Part shown: piece after piece, positions 45,685 to 54,155 of the stretch | Layout of the letters: each line of letters opens with the position of its first letter | How positions within the stretch are numbered: position 1 is the stretch's first letter | Source: Rhodovulum robiginosum | Lineage (GTDB): Bacteria > Pseudomonadota > Alphaproteobacteria > Rhodobacterales > Rhodobacteraceae | Assembly (NCBI RefSeq): GCF_003944755.1 | Contig: NZ_RWGU01000048.1 | Span: forward strand, 124,001 to 188,000 | Direction: 5' to 3' | Length of the DNA: 64,000 nucleotides | Position numbers and translations under genes: made by a program | Notes under the pieces: model-generated | Told to the model about the DNA's origin: nothing | The model's database searches: none | Seen by the model: only the letters and a program-made list of their open reading frames with translations

Positions 45685-46086
45685 TCACGGGTTTTGGCGC
45701 TGAACCTCGGGATAAGTCTTGCGGCAGATTGCCAGGTCGCGGGCAGCCCTGCGCGCAAGCTCGGTGCGCTTTTCCTTCAGCCCTGCCAGCTTGCGCCGCT
45801 CGGCGGCGAGGTCGACGGCCGCGGGGCGGGTACGCATCTCGACCTCGCGCACCTGGCAAAAGCCTGAATAGATCCGCCCGTCCTTGCCGCGCCGTGGGCA
45901 GGGCCGCATGCGCCAGACGCTCACCGGCTCGCGCTCCAGCCCGTAGCCGCGCGCCAGCGTCGCCTCGGTATCGGAGGCCAGCGCATCGATCACCCGCAAT
46001 TCGCGCAACGCGTCGGCCTCGCACAACTCGCGCGGCGTGGCGCAGGCGCCCAGCAGGGCGAGGGCACAGAGGGCGAGGGCGCGCAT
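45685..46086 (-). CDS. Putative lipoprotein of unknown function
   Basis: I do not recognise a family. The 133 residues start MRALALCALALLGACATPRE, a lipoprotein signal with lipobox LGAC, so Cys15 would be lipidated. The mature part has further cysteines (ELCEADALREL, MRPCPRR, GFCQV and AICRKTYPE) that could form disulfides, and a predicted helical hairpin of Lys, Arg and Leu (AAERRKLAGLKEKRTELARR). It is divergent from hemF. Confidence 0.72.
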   Translation of the reverse strand: MRALALCALALLGACATPRELCEADALRELRVIDALASDTEATLARGYGLEREPVSVWRMRPCPRRGKDGRIYSGFCQVREVEMRTRPAAVDLAAERRKLAGLKEKRTELARRAARDLAICRKTYPEVQRQNP

Positions 46087-46209
46087 TATCGGTCTCCTGT
46101 CAACTGTGGCCCCAGTCTAGGGCGCCCGAGCCCGGCCGGGAAACCCCTGCGGCATGTTGGCACGGCCGGTCCAAAGCTGCTAGGTCTGAGGCACTCGAGG
46201 GAGACGCCC

Positions 46210-47094
46210 ATGACCGAACAGTTCGACGACAAGAAGACCCGCGCCAGCGCCTGGTTCCGCAGCCTGCGCGACGAGATAGTGGCCGCCTTCGAGGCGCTGG
46301 AGGAGGCCCAGCAAAGCGGCCCCTTCGCCGAGGCGCCCGCCGGCCGTTTCGAGGTGACGGAAACCCGCCGCGAGGCCGGCGATGGCGGCGGCGGGCTGAT
46401 GAGCGTGATGCGCGGCGGGCGGGTGTTTGAAAAGGTCGGCGTCAACGTTTCGACCGTCTACGGCACGCTGGGGCGCAAGGCGCAGGCCGCGATGGCCGCC
46501 CGAAAGGGGCTGGAGGGCATGGAGGACGACCCGCGCTTCTGGGCCTCCGGCATCAGCCTTGTGGCCCATATGCAAAACCCCCATACGCCGGCGGTCCACC
46601 TGAACACCCGCATGTTCTGGACGCCGCATGGCTGGTGGTTCGGCGGCGGCACCGACCTCAACCCCTGCCTGCCCTACGACGACGACACCGAGGCGTTTCA
46701 CGCGGTGCTCAAGGAGCATTGCGACCGCCACGACCTCAGCCACTACCCCCGCTTCAAGGCCTGGGCCGACGAGTATTTCTACGTCCCCCACCGCCACCGC
46801 GCCCGTGGCGTGGGCGGTATCTTTTACGACGACCTGAACAGCGGCGACTGGGAGGCCGATTTCGCCTTTACCCAGGATGTCGGCCGCGCCTTCCTGCCCG
46901 CCTACCTGCCGCTGGTCGAAGACCGCCGCGACACCGCCTGGTCACACGAGGACCGCGCCGCGCAACTGGCCCACCGTGGCCTCTATGCCGAATACAACCT
47001 GCTATACGACCGGGGCACGAAATTCGGGCTCGAGACCGGGCACGACCCCGACGCGGTCCTGATGTCGATGCCGCCGCTGGCGAGCTGGCCTTAG
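46210..47094 (+). CDS. hemF: Oxygen-dependent coproporphyrinogen III oxidase
   Basis: This enzyme makes protoporphyrinogen IX aerobically. The 294 residues contain GGGLMSVMRGGRVFEKVGVN (about 57-76), NPHTPAVHLNTRMFWTP, WWFGGGTDLNPCLPYDDD and RGVGGIFYDDLNSGDW, the canonical HemF motifs. Length is normal and GAGGGAGA precedes the ATG. With hemN at 29.6 kb the organism can switch between oxygen-dependent and oxygen-independent routes. No FNR box was seen upstream. Confidence 0.97.
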   Translation: MTEQFDDKKTRASAWFRSLRDEIVAAFEALEEAQQSGPFAEAPAGRFEVTETRREAGDGGGGLMSVMRGGRVFEKVGVNVSTVYGTLGRKAQAAMAARKGLEGMEDDPRFWASGISLVAHMQNPHTPAVHLNTRMFWTPHGWWFGGGTDLNPCLPYDDDTEAFHAVLKEHCDRHDLSHYPRFKAWADEYFYVPHRHRARGVGGIFYDDLNSGDWEADFAFTQDVGRAFLPAYLPLVEDRRDTAWSHEDRAAQLAHRGLYAEYNLLYDRGTKFGLETGHDPDAVLMSMPPLASWP

Positions 47095-47127
47095 GCCGGC
47101 GCGACCGCCGCGGCCGCGCCGCCTGGC

Positions 47128-47763
47128 CTATCCCAGATCGGGTTCGGTGGCCTTGAAGGACGCGACGCCCTGCATCGCCTGCCACCAGTCGGCCATGCCC
47201 GGCACCTGCAGCAGCGCATCCTTGTCGGGCGTCAGCGAAATGTAGAACATGATCGGCGCGAGGAAGTAATCGGCGAGCGTCGGGGCATCGCCGGCCAGCC
47301 ATTTCGCCTGACCCTTGTTTTCCATCAGAAGTTCCAGCAGCGTCTTGGCGGCTTTCATGCACTCCGCATGAGCATCGTCATCCGGGCCGCCGATGAACTC
47401 TGGAAAGAGGTGATAGCCGGCCGCGCCGATGAGGGCGTCGTAGCCGTAAGCGTTGATCAGGCTCATCGCCTCGTTCATCAGGGCCTTTTCCCGGGCCTTG
47501 TCCGGAATCAGCGCCGGGTCGGGCCGGGTGTCCTCAAGATACCGGCAAATCGCGTCCGTCTCGCGGATGCGGATACCGTCGATGTCGAGCACGGGAACCT
47601 TGCCGAACGGGTGGCGGGCGAGGTGTTCGGGCTGGCGCGGTTCACCCTCCAGAACGTTGATCTGCGCCTGATCGAAATCGACACCCTTGTCGTTCAACAC
47701 CGTTTTCACGGTTCGAACGTAGGTCGATCCGTCGAAACCATAAAGCTTGGTCTGGTCGGCCAT
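47128..47763 (-). CDS. Glutathione S-transferase family protein
   Basis: The start MADQTKLYGFDGSTYVRTVK with GGAGGAG upstream gives 211 residues. The N-terminal thioredoxin-like domain has the cis-Pro motif FGKVPVLDIDG (about 54-64) and the glutathione-binding RETDAICRYLE. A helical C-terminal domain with WLAGDAPTLADYFLAPI follows. The catalytic Ser/Tyr may be in GSTYVRT. Substrate unknown. It is convergent with hemF. Confidence 0.9.
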   Translation of the reverse strand: MADQTKLYGFDGSTYVRTVKTVLNDKGVDFDQAQINVLEGEPRQPEHLARHPFGKVPVLDIDGIRIRETDAICRYLEDTRPDPALIPDKAREKALMNEAMSLINAYGYDALIGAAGYHLFPEFIGGPDDDAHAECMKAAKTLLELLMENKGQAKWLAGDAPTLADYFLAPIMFYISLTPDKDALLQVPGMADWWQAMQGVASFKATEPDLG

Positions 47764-47929
47764 GTCTCTCCTCCTCCTTGGGTGGTCCGGAACACCCGGC
47801 CATCGTCGCCTTGCAGGGCTTGATCTAGCGCGGTCTTCGGGTTCGGACAGAACGGCGCGCGCCCGGCCTCTTGGCACAAGGCGGCGGCAGCGGGCCGGGT
47901 TGGACGAAGGTAACCCTCCAAAAGGGCAT

Positions 47930-47952
47930 CCCCCGGACCGGCCGTCCGGGGG
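47930..47952. terminator. Perfect GC palindrome next to the hemE remnant
   Basis: CCCCCGGAC (47930-47938) and GTCCGGGGG (47944-47952) form a 9-bp stem with a 5-nt loop. It lies just 3' of the hemE remnant (minus sense) and 167 bp upstream of the GST start. There is no T-run. The gap 47764-47929 shows nothing recognisable. Confidence 0.4.
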
Positions 47953-47972
47953 GCGAGAAACGCCTGGCGTCT

Positions 47973-48247
47973 CGGCCCCCAATCGCCGCGAGCAAGACGT
48001 TCACATTCTCCGGGTTCGCATCGGGGTGAAACTTCTCCGGGTTCGCATCGGGGTGAAACCGTGCCCGGGTCTGAAGATATGCGGGCCCTTCGGGAAGGCG
48101 TCCTTGATGCGCTGGGTTTCGTCGATCGACTCCTGCCCGCCGGTCATCATCAGCGAGGGCGCCATGTTGCCCTGCACGCAGCCATCGACCTGCATGTTGG
48201 ACGCACCACACGCGGCGTCGAGCGCCACGCAGGTCGTGGCGAAACCT
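47973..48247 (-). pseudogene. Frameshifted 3' fragment of hemE
   Basis: The minus-strand translation resembles the last about 90 residues of the intact HemE encoded at 48943-49974: [20 protein letters not shown], then [18 protein letters not shown]. After HGFTP a one-base deletion shifts the frame, and the homologous ending ([13 protein letters not shown]) continues in another frame. Two 12-bp deletions and a 27-bp tandem duplication are also present. It has no start or active-site N-terminus, so it should be non-functional. It lies in the same orientation as hemE on the far side of the PRC-barrel gene. Confidence 0.88.
48006..48059. repeat. Exact 27-bp tandem duplication inside the hemE remnant
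   Basis: Positions 48006-48032 and 48033-48059 are identical (each begins TTCTCCGGGTTCG and ends GGGGTGAAAC). The intact hemE has this segment once. The unit is nine codons long but lies next to the frameshift. Confidence 0.9.
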
Positions 48248-48363
48248 GCCCAATCGCGACTCCTTGATCCACCTTGCAACCGGATTTTCCGTCCTGTTCA
48301 GGAACAAGGGCGCGGGTGGTCTTGTTGGGCGGGAGATGGCAAGGAACGAAAGGAGGAAACGAC

Positions 48364-48867
48364 ATGAAATTCCTTACTGCAAGCGCACTTGCCCTGTCCG
48401 TTGCCGCGACCGGCGCGATGGCCGAGAACCACGAGGCCAGCAATTCGCAGACCGGCAACAGCACCATGCAGACCGGCAACGGCACCATGGGGTCGGGCGA
48501 CATGTCCAAGTCGATGGAAGGCCGCGAGGACCTGATTCGCACGCGCGACATCACCGGCGGTGACATCTACACCTGGAACGAGACGCAAGATGAAGTCTGG
48601 AGCCCGACCGGCGTTCATCAGAGCGTCGGCGACAACTGGAACCAGATCGGCGAGATCGAGGATGTGGTCCTGTCGCATGACGGCGAGATGATCGGCGTCG
48701 TGGGCGAAGTCGGCGGCTTTCTCGACGTAGGCGACAAACACGTGATGATACCGGTCGACGACGTGAACCTCGTGGCGGTCGACAACCGCGAATACGCGCT
48801 GGTCACGCGACTGAACGAAAAAGACCTGCAAAACAGGGAAAACGTGGATGAAGGGTTCTGGAACTGA
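48364..48867 (+). CDS. Exported PRC-barrel domain protein
   Basis: The 167-residue precursor starts MKFLTASALALSVAATGAMA, a cleavable signal, behind AAAGGAGG. The mature N-terminus is low-complexity with related units (SQTGNSTM, QTGNGTM, GSGDMS). A PRC-barrel-like domain follows from about 98: IGEIEDVVLSHDGEMIGVVG, then VGDKHVMIPVDDVNLV. Such periplasmic PRC-barrel proteins are common in alphaproteobacteria and often stress-linked, but their role is unclear. It sits between the hemE remnant and hemE, opposite in strand. Confidence 0.85.
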   Translation: MKFLTASALALSVAATGAMAENHEASNSQTGNSTMQTGNGTMGSGDMSKSMEGREDLIRTRDITGGDIYTWNETQDEVWSPTGVHQSVGDNWNQIGEIEDVVLSHDGEMIGVVGEVGGFLDVGDKHVMIPVDDVNLVAVDNREYALVTRLNEKDLQNRENVDEGFWN

Positions 48868-48889
48868 TCCCGGTTCATCTCAGGAAGAA

Positions 48890-48920
48890 GGCCGCCGGGA
48901 TATCTCCGGCGGCCTTTCTT
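48890..48920. terminator. Bidirectional terminator between PRC-barrel gene and hemE
   Basis: GGCCGCCGG (48890-48898) and CCGGCGGCC (48906-48914) form a 9-bp stem. TTTCTT follows on the plus strand and TTCTTCC on the minus strand, so it can serve both convergent genes. Confidence 0.85.
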
Positions 48921-48942
48921 GTCTCTCAGGGTGCTGCCGGGG

Positions 48943-49974
48943 TTAGCCCCGAAGCGCCTCGAGCATGACGTTCACATTCTCCGGGTCGGCATCGGGGGTG
49001 ATCCCGTGGCCAAGGTTGAAGATATGCGGGCCCTTCGAGAAGGCGTCCTTGATGCGCTTGGTCTCGTCGATCAATTCCTGCCCGCCGGTCACCATCAGCG
49101 AGGGCGCCATGTTGCCCTGCACGCAGCCATCGACCTGCACGTTGGCCGCGCCCCACGCGGCGTCGACCGAGTTGTCGAGCGCGACGCAATCGGCCCCCGT
49201 GGCCTTGGCGAAACCGATGTATTTTTCGCCGGCCTCGCGCGGGAAGGCGATGCAGGGCAGGCCGGGGTGGCGGGCCTTGAGTTCGGCGATGATCTTTTTC
49301 GCGGGCTCCAGCGCGTATTTGTCGAACGCCTCGCCCTTCAGCGAGCCCGCCCAGCTGTCGAAGATCTTGACCACCTCGGCCCCGGCTTCGACCTGCTTGG
49401 ACAGGTATTCGATGGTGGATTCGGTCAGCAGGTCCATCAGCGCGTCGAAGGTGGCCGGGTCCTCGACCCGCATCTTGTGCGCGGGCGCCTGGTCCTTGGT
49501 GCCCTGACCGGCGATCATGTAGGTGGCCACGGTCCATGGCGCGCCGGCAAAGCCGATCAGCGTGGTTTCCGACGGCAACTCGCGCGACAGGATGCGCACG
49601 GTTTCGTAGACCGGGGCCATGTGCTCGTGGATGTCGTCCTTGCCCTTGAGCGGGGAAAGTCCCTCGGGCCCGGTGATGGTCGACAGGCGCGGACCCTCGC
49701 CGGTGACGAACCACAGATCGGCGCCCAGCGCCTGCGGCAGCAGCAGGATGTCAGCAAACAGGATTGCCGCGTCGAAGCCGTAACGGCGGATCGGTTGCAG
49801 CGTAACCTCGGCGGCGAGCTCGGAATTGTAGCACAGCGACAGGAAATCGCCCGCCTCGGCCCGGGTGGCCCGGTATTCCGGCAGGTAACGCCCTGCCTGG
49901 CGCATCAGCCAGACCGGCGGCACGTCCTGGATTTCACCCGCGAGCGACCGCAACAGTTTTTTGGTTTCCGCCAT
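48943..49974 (-). CDS. hemE: Uroporphyrinogen decarboxylase
   Basis: HemE converts uroporphyrinogen III to coproporphyrinogen III. The ATG chosen ([13 protein letters not shown]) has GGGG 6 bp upstream; another ATG 6 bp earlier abuts it. The 343 residues contain the signature [17 protein letters not shown] (about 18-34), the catalytic Asp region [12 protein letters not shown], and [14 protein letters not shown]. It is divergent from hemC with about 100 bp between. Its 3' end is duplicated as a remnant about 1 kb away. Confidence 0.97.
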   Translation of the reverse strand: MAETKKLLRSLAGEIQDVPPVWLMRQAGRYLPEYRATRAEAGDFLSLCYNSELAAEVTLQPIRRYGFDAAILFADILLLPQALGADLWFVTGEGPRLSTITGPEGLSPLKGKDDIHEHMAPVYETVRILSRELPSETTLIGFAGAPWTVATYMIAGQGTKDQAPAHKMRVEDPATFDALMDLLTESTIEYLSKQVEAGAEVVKIFDSWAGSLKGEAFDKYALEPAKKIIAELKARHPGLPCIAFPREAGEKYIGFAKATGADCVALDNSVDAAWGAANVQVDGCVQGNMAPSLMVTGGQELIDETKRIKDAFSKGPHIFNLGHGITPDADPENVNVMLEALRG

Positions 49975-50077
49975 CGTCATCCCCGTTTATTGCTGGCGCC
50001 TGTCGTCCCCTGCTTGCGGCAGCATGTCAAGTCGGGCCGAGTTGTCAGGACGACGTGACGCGATTACAGGTAGGCGC

Positions 50078-51028
50078 ATGGCACTGACACTTCCCTCCCC
50101 CGCTTCCCCCCTCAAGATCGGCACCCGCGGCTCGCCGCTGGCCGTCGCGCAGGCCCATGAAACCCGCGCGCGGCTGTCCAGGGCGTTCGACCTGCCCGAA
50201 GACGCCTTCGAGATCGTGGTGATCAAGACCACCGGGGACCGCGTGCTCGACCGCCCGCTGAAAGAGATCGGCGGCAAGGGCCTCTTCACCAAGGAAATCG
50301 AGGACGCGATGCTCAACGGCGATATCGACATCGCCGTGCACTCGATGAAGGACATGCCGGTGGAACAGCCCGAGGGGCTGATCCTCGACACTTACTTGCC
50401 GCGCGAGGATACCCGCGACGCCTTCGTGTCGCTCAATCACGCGCGGCTGGCCGACCTGCCCGAGGGCGCCGTGCTGGGCAGCTCGTCGCTGCGCCGGCGC
50501 GCCCAGCTACTGAACTTCCGCCCCGACCTCAAGGTTGTCGAGTTCCGCGGCAATGTGCAGACCCGGCTGAAAAAGCTGCAGGACGGCGTGGCCGAGGCGA
50601 CCTTCCTCGCCATGGCCGGTCTCAACCGGCTGGGGATGAGCGAGATCGCCAAATCCGGCATCGAACCCGAGGAAATGCTGCCCGCCGTGGCTCAGGGCGC
50701 CATCGGCATCGAGCGCCGCATGTCCGACGACCGCTGCGCGGAAATGCTGGCCGCGATTCACGACACGCCCACCGGCCACCGGCTGGCCGCCGAACGCGCC
50801 TTCCTCGCCGCGCTCGACGGGTCCTGCGAAACGCCGATCGGCGGGCTGGCGCTCTTGGAAGGCGAGCGGGTCTGGCTGCGCGGCGAGATCCTGAAACCCG
50901 ACGGGACCGAGCGGATCGCGGGCGAAGACCGCGCGCCCATCGGCGAGGCCGCCGAGATGGGCCGCAGGCTGGGCGAAAGGCTGCGTTCGCAAGCGGGCGA
51001 AGGATTCTTTGACTGGGTTCAGGGCTAA
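50078..51028 (+). CDS. hemC: Hydroxymethylbilane synthase (porphobilinogen deaminase)
   Basis: HemC polymerises four porphobilinogens. The start MALTLPSPASPLKIGTRGSP gives 316 residues. Motifs are IGTRGSPLAVAQA, VIKTTGDRVLDRPL, the AVHSMKDMPVEQP loop with catalytic Asp, GSSSLRRRAQLL, and the dipyrromethane-carrying Cys in LDGSCETPIGG (about 243-253). hemC and hemE face away from each other and could share a control region (49975-50077), in which I saw no FNR box. Confidence 0.97.
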   Translation: MALTLPSPASPLKIGTRGSPLAVAQAHETRARLSRAFDLPEDAFEIVVIKTTGDRVLDRPLKEIGGKGLFTKEIEDAMLNGDIDIAVHSMKDMPVEQPEGLILDTYLPREDTRDAFVSLNHARLADLPEGAVLGSSSLRRRAQLLNFRPDLKVVEFRGNVQTRLKKLQDGVAEATFLAMAGLNRLGMSEIAKSGIEPEEMLPAVAQGAIGIERRMSDDRCAEMLAAIHDTPTGHRLAAERAFLAALDGSCETPIGGLALLEGERVWLRGEILKPDGTERIAGEDRAPIGEAAEMGRRLGERLRSQAGEGFFDWVQG

Positions 51029-51227
51029 GGCACCGGGCAAGACGGCAAACGGCGCCGGGCGGGAAACCCCTGTCCGGCGTTTTGCGTTTCCGCCAGATGC
51101 AGGCACCCCGCCCCGCGACTTCGCGCAGCCCCTTCCCGTCGTCCCGCCGGGCGACCCTGTCGCGTTCCTGCTTGACGGTCCGGCCCGGCAATGCTCGCCT
51201 GACGCGGCCTCTTGAGGAGCCCGCCCC

Positions 51228-53264
51228 ATGCAAAACGACCCGCTGCTCACCCCCTATCGGCTCAAGCACCTGACGCTGCGCAACCGGCTGATGTCGACGG
51301 CCCATGAGCCCGCCTACTCCGAAGACGGCATGCCGAAAGAACGCTACCGCCTCTACCATGCCGAAAAGGCGAAAGGCGGCATCGCACTGACCATGACCGC
51401 GGGGTCGGCCGTCGTTTCGCCCGACAGCCCCGAGGCCTTCGGCAACCTCCTGGCCTACCGCGACGAGATCGTGCCATGGCTGCGCGACCTCGCGGACGCC
51501 TGCCACGAGCACGGCGCGGCGGTGATGATCCAGCTTACCCACCTGGGCTGGCGCACCGGCTGGAACAAGGGCGACTGGCTGCCCGTGCTCGCGCCGTCGC
51601 CGCTGCGCGAACCGGCCCACCGCGCCTTCGCCAAAGAGATGGAGGGCTGGGACATCGACCGCATCGTCGCCGACTATGCCGCCGCCGCCCAACGGATGCA
51701 GGCCGCCGGCCTCGACGGGATCGAGTTCGAAGCCTACGGCCATTTGATGGACGCCTTCTGGTCCCCCTACCAGAACCGGCGCGACGACCAATGGGGCGGC
51801 TCGCTCGACAACCGCCTGCGTTTTACCTGGGCGGTGCTCGACGCGGTGCGTGCCGCCGTGGGCTCCGAGTTCATCGTCGGCCTGCGCATGGTCGCCGACG
51901 AGGATTTCGACAAGGGGCTCAGCCGCGACGAGGGGGTGGAGATCGCAAGGCGGCTGGCCGACAGCGGCAAGGTCGATTTCCTCAACCTCATCCGCGGACG
52001 CGTGGCCACCGACGCCGAACTGACCAGGGTCATACCGGTGCAGGGCATGGCCGCCGCCCCCCATCTCGATTTCGCGGGCGAGGTGCGTGCCGCCACCGGC
52101 ATACCGATGTTCCACGCCGCCAAGATCGCCGATGTCGCCACCGCGCGGCACGCGGTTGCGGACGGCAAGCTCGACATGGTCGGCATGACCCGCGCCCATA
52201 TCGCCGACCCCCATATCGGCCGCAAGATCGCCGCGGGGCACGAAGACCGCATCCGCCCCTGCGTCGGCGCCACCTATTGCCTCGACCGCATCTACGAAGG
52301 CGGCGAGGCGCTCTGCCTGCACAACGCCGCCACAGGCCGCGAGGCGTGGATACCGCACGACATTCCGAAGGCCGGGACAGCCCGCCGCGCGGTCGTGGTC
52401 GGCGCCGGCCCGGCCGGGCTTGAGGCCGCACGCGTCGCCGCCGAGCGCGGGCACAAGGTCACGGTCCTCGAGGCCGCCGACCGCGCCGGCGGCCAGGTCG
52501 CCCTGCTCGCCGCCAACCCGCGCCGGCGCGAGATGTCGGGCATCGTCGACTGGCGCCTCGCCGAGCTTGACCGGCTGGGGGTCGAGATCCGCTACAACCT
52601 CTACGCCGAGGTCGACGACGTGCTGGCCGAAGACCCCGACATGGTGGTGATCGCCACCGGCGGCCTGCCCCAGCCCCCCGAAATGCAGGGCGCCGAGCTG
52701 GCCGTCTCCTCCTGGGACATCCTGTCCGGCACGGTGAAACCCGCCGCCCGCGTGCTGGTCTACGACGACAATGGCGGCCACCCGGGGATGAGCGCGGCAG
52801 AAGTGATCGCGCGCGCCGGGGCCACGCTGGAAGTCGTCAGTCCCGAACGCTTCTTCGCCCCCGAGATGGGCGGGCTGAACCACGCCCCCTATGCCGCGGC
52901 CCTCGCCGAAACCGGCGCACGGGTAACGATCAATACGCGCCTTACCGCGTTGCGCCGCGAGGGCAACGAACTGGTCGCGACGCTGGGCTCCGACTACGCG
53001 CGCGGCGCGACCGCCGAACGGCGCGCCGACCAGGTTGTGGTCGAACACGGAACCGCCGCCCTCGACGATCTCTACCACGCGCTGAAGCCGCAGGCGCGCA
53101 ATCGCGGCGCGATTGATTACCCGGCGCTTCTGGCTGCCGCCGATCCGTTTCCAACCTGCAACCCCGACGGCCGCTTTACCCTTTATCGCATCGGCGACGC
53201 CGTCGCCTCTCGCAATGTCCACGCCGCGATCTATGACGCGCTGCGGTTCGGTCTGCGCTGGTAG
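51228..53264 (+). CDS. NADH:flavin oxidoreductase, trimethylamine dehydrogenase/N-methylproline demethylase-like
   Basis: The 678-residue protein fuses an N-terminal Old Yellow Enzyme-type FMN barrel (LLTPYRLKHLTLRNRLMSTA; active-site EFEAYGHLMDAFWSP), a cysteine cluster region and a C-terminal NAD(P)/FAD module with VVVGAGPAGLEAARVAAERG (about 386-405). The architecture is that of trimethylamine dehydrogenase, dienoyl-CoA reductase and the DgcA/StcD demethylases. The barrel motifs suggest an N-methylproline (stachydrine)-type demethylase, an inference. The cluster motif reads CVGATYC-x11-C, without the usual second cysteine of C-x2-C-x2-C. No catabolic partner genes lie nearby. Confidence 0.85.
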   Translation: MQNDPLLTPYRLKHLTLRNRLMSTAHEPAYSEDGMPKERYRLYHAEKAKGGIALTMTAGSAVVSPDSPEAFGNLLAYRDEIVPWLRDLADACHEHGAAVMIQLTHLGWRTGWNKGDWLPVLAPSPLREPAHRAFAKEMEGWDIDRIVADYAAAAQRMQAAGLDGIEFEAYGHLMDAFWSPYQNRRDDQWGGSLDNRLRFTWAVLDAVRAAVGSEFIVGLRMVADEDFDKGLSRDEGVEIARRLADSGKVDFLNLIRGRVATDAELTRVIPVQGMAAAPHLDFAGEVRAATGIPMFHAAKIADVATARHAVADGKLDMVGMTRAHIADPHIGRKIAAGHEDRIRPCVGATYCLDRIYEGGEALCLHNAATGREAWIPHDIPKAGTARRAVVVGAGPAGLEAARVAAERGHKVTVLEAADRAGGQVALLAANPRRREMSGIVDWRLAELDRLGVEIRYNLYAEVDDVLAEDPDMVVIATGGLPQPPEMQGAELAVSSWDILSGTVKPAARVLVYDDNGGHPGMSAAEVIARAGATLEVVSPERFFAPEMGGLNHAPYAAALAETGARVTINTRLTALRREGNELVATLGSDYARGATAERRADQVVVEHGTAALDDLYHALKPQARNRGAIDYPALLAAADPFPTCNPDGRFTLYRIGDAVASRNVHAAIYDALRFGLRW

Positions 53265-53314
53265 TGACCGCTTTTTTTTAAAAATGAGCGCCTGCGGCGC
53301 AAGCCTTTCGTCTC

Positions 53315-53460
53315 GGCCCCGGCCCTGGGGCCGGGGCCTCGGGGCCTCCGGCGGGGATATTTCGGGCCAGAAGAAGCCGGCGCGCTCTTCCCGCTTCTTC
53401 TGGCTGGAAATATCCCGGGGGGGCCGCCCGCAAGGCGGGCGGCGGGGGCAGCGCCCCCGA
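53315..53460. repeat. Intergenic palindromic repeat, copy B
   Basis: The core stem pairs GGGGATATTTCGGGCCAG with CTGGCTGGAAATATCCC (53353-53416), and the inner arms are AGAAGAAGC and GCTTCTTCT. Flanking GC hairpins (GGCCCCGG/CCGGGGCC and GCCGCCCGC/GCGGGCGGC) are added on both sides. It lies between the convergent oxidoreductase and esterase genes and fills that gap, apart from a TTTTTTT run at 53273-53279 behind the oxidoreductase stop. Confidence 0.75.
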
Positions 53461-53468
53461 AACCCGTG

Positions 53469-54155
53469 TCAGTCCCGCACTCGGTCGACCAGGTTCAGCA
53501 CCGAGGGGCCCATCGCCTCGACGATGAGGCGCACGCCTTCCGCGTTGGGGTGGATGCCGTCGGGCTGCATCAGCGCACGCAGCGCGCGGCTATCCCCCTC
53601 GTCGACGCGCAGCCCGGCGAGGAAGCTGTCCACGAGCAGCGTGTCGTACTGCTCTGCCAGGTCGGGATACATCGCGTCGAAGGCGGCCTTGTAGTCGGGG
53701 CCGTAATTGCCCGGTGCCGAAAGGCCCACCAGCATCACCTCCACGCCCTTTTCCTGCGCGATGCTCAGAACGCCTTCGAGATTGGCGCGGGAGGTCGCCG
53801 GGTCGATGCCGCGCAACAGGTCATTGCCGCCAAGCGCCACGATCATCGCGTCCACTTCGGGCGTCAACGTCCAGCCGACCCGCGACAGGCCTCCGGCAGT
53901 GGTATCGCCGGAGACGCCGGCATTGATGAGCTCCACCTCGGCGCCCTGCGCCGTCAGCCAGGCCTCCAGCTGCGGCACGAAACCGTCGCCCTGGGCAAGC
54001 CCGTAGCCCTGGGTAAGGCTGTCGCCGAGCGCGGCGATCACCACGGGTTCGGCATCGACGGGCAGCGCGACCAGCGCCAGAACCGCCGCGAGCTTGAGCG
54101 CGCGCCGCCGCGCCCCATATGCAAGGGGAGCAATCCGTTTCAGAAGGCCCGCCAT
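53469..54155 (-). CDS. GDSL-type arylesterase / lysophospholipase (TesA-like)
   Basis: The 228-residue precursor has a signal peptide (LKLAAVLALVALPVDA, cleaved near residue 35) and SGNH blocks: I LIAALGDSLTQGYGL as VIAALGDSLTQG (about 38-49), II INAGVSGDTTAGGL, III VALGGNDLLRG and V DGIHPNAEG with the catalytic Asp-His. It should be a periplasmic esterase/thioesterase. Its ATG shares the tetranucleotide CATG with the start of the divergent ABC ATPase gene, a common TesA/YbbA neighbourhood. Confidence 0.92.
   Translation of the reverse strand: MAGLLKRIAPLAYGARRRALKLAAVLALVALPVDAEPVVIAALGDSLTQGYGLAQGDGFVPQLEAWLTAQGAEVELINAGVSGDTTAGGLSRVGWTLTPEVDAMIVALGGNDLLRGIDPATSRANLEGVLSIAQEKGVEVMLVGLSAPGNYGPDYKAAFDAMYPDLAEQYDTLLVDSFLAGLRVDEGDSRALRALMQPDGIHPNAEGVRLIVEAMGPSVLNLVDRVRD

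Noticed and set aside
48309-48335. EcfG-like stress promoter (GGAAC-N17-TGTT) before the PRC-barrel gene
   Set aside because: The second half is not the usual CGTT and many Rhodobacterales do not use EcfG, so the match is too weak to annotate.
50622-53222. A minus-strand frame of about 870 codons opposite hemC and the flavin oxidoreductase gene
   Set aside because: The opposite strand encodes proteins with clear motifs; the antisense translation has none.
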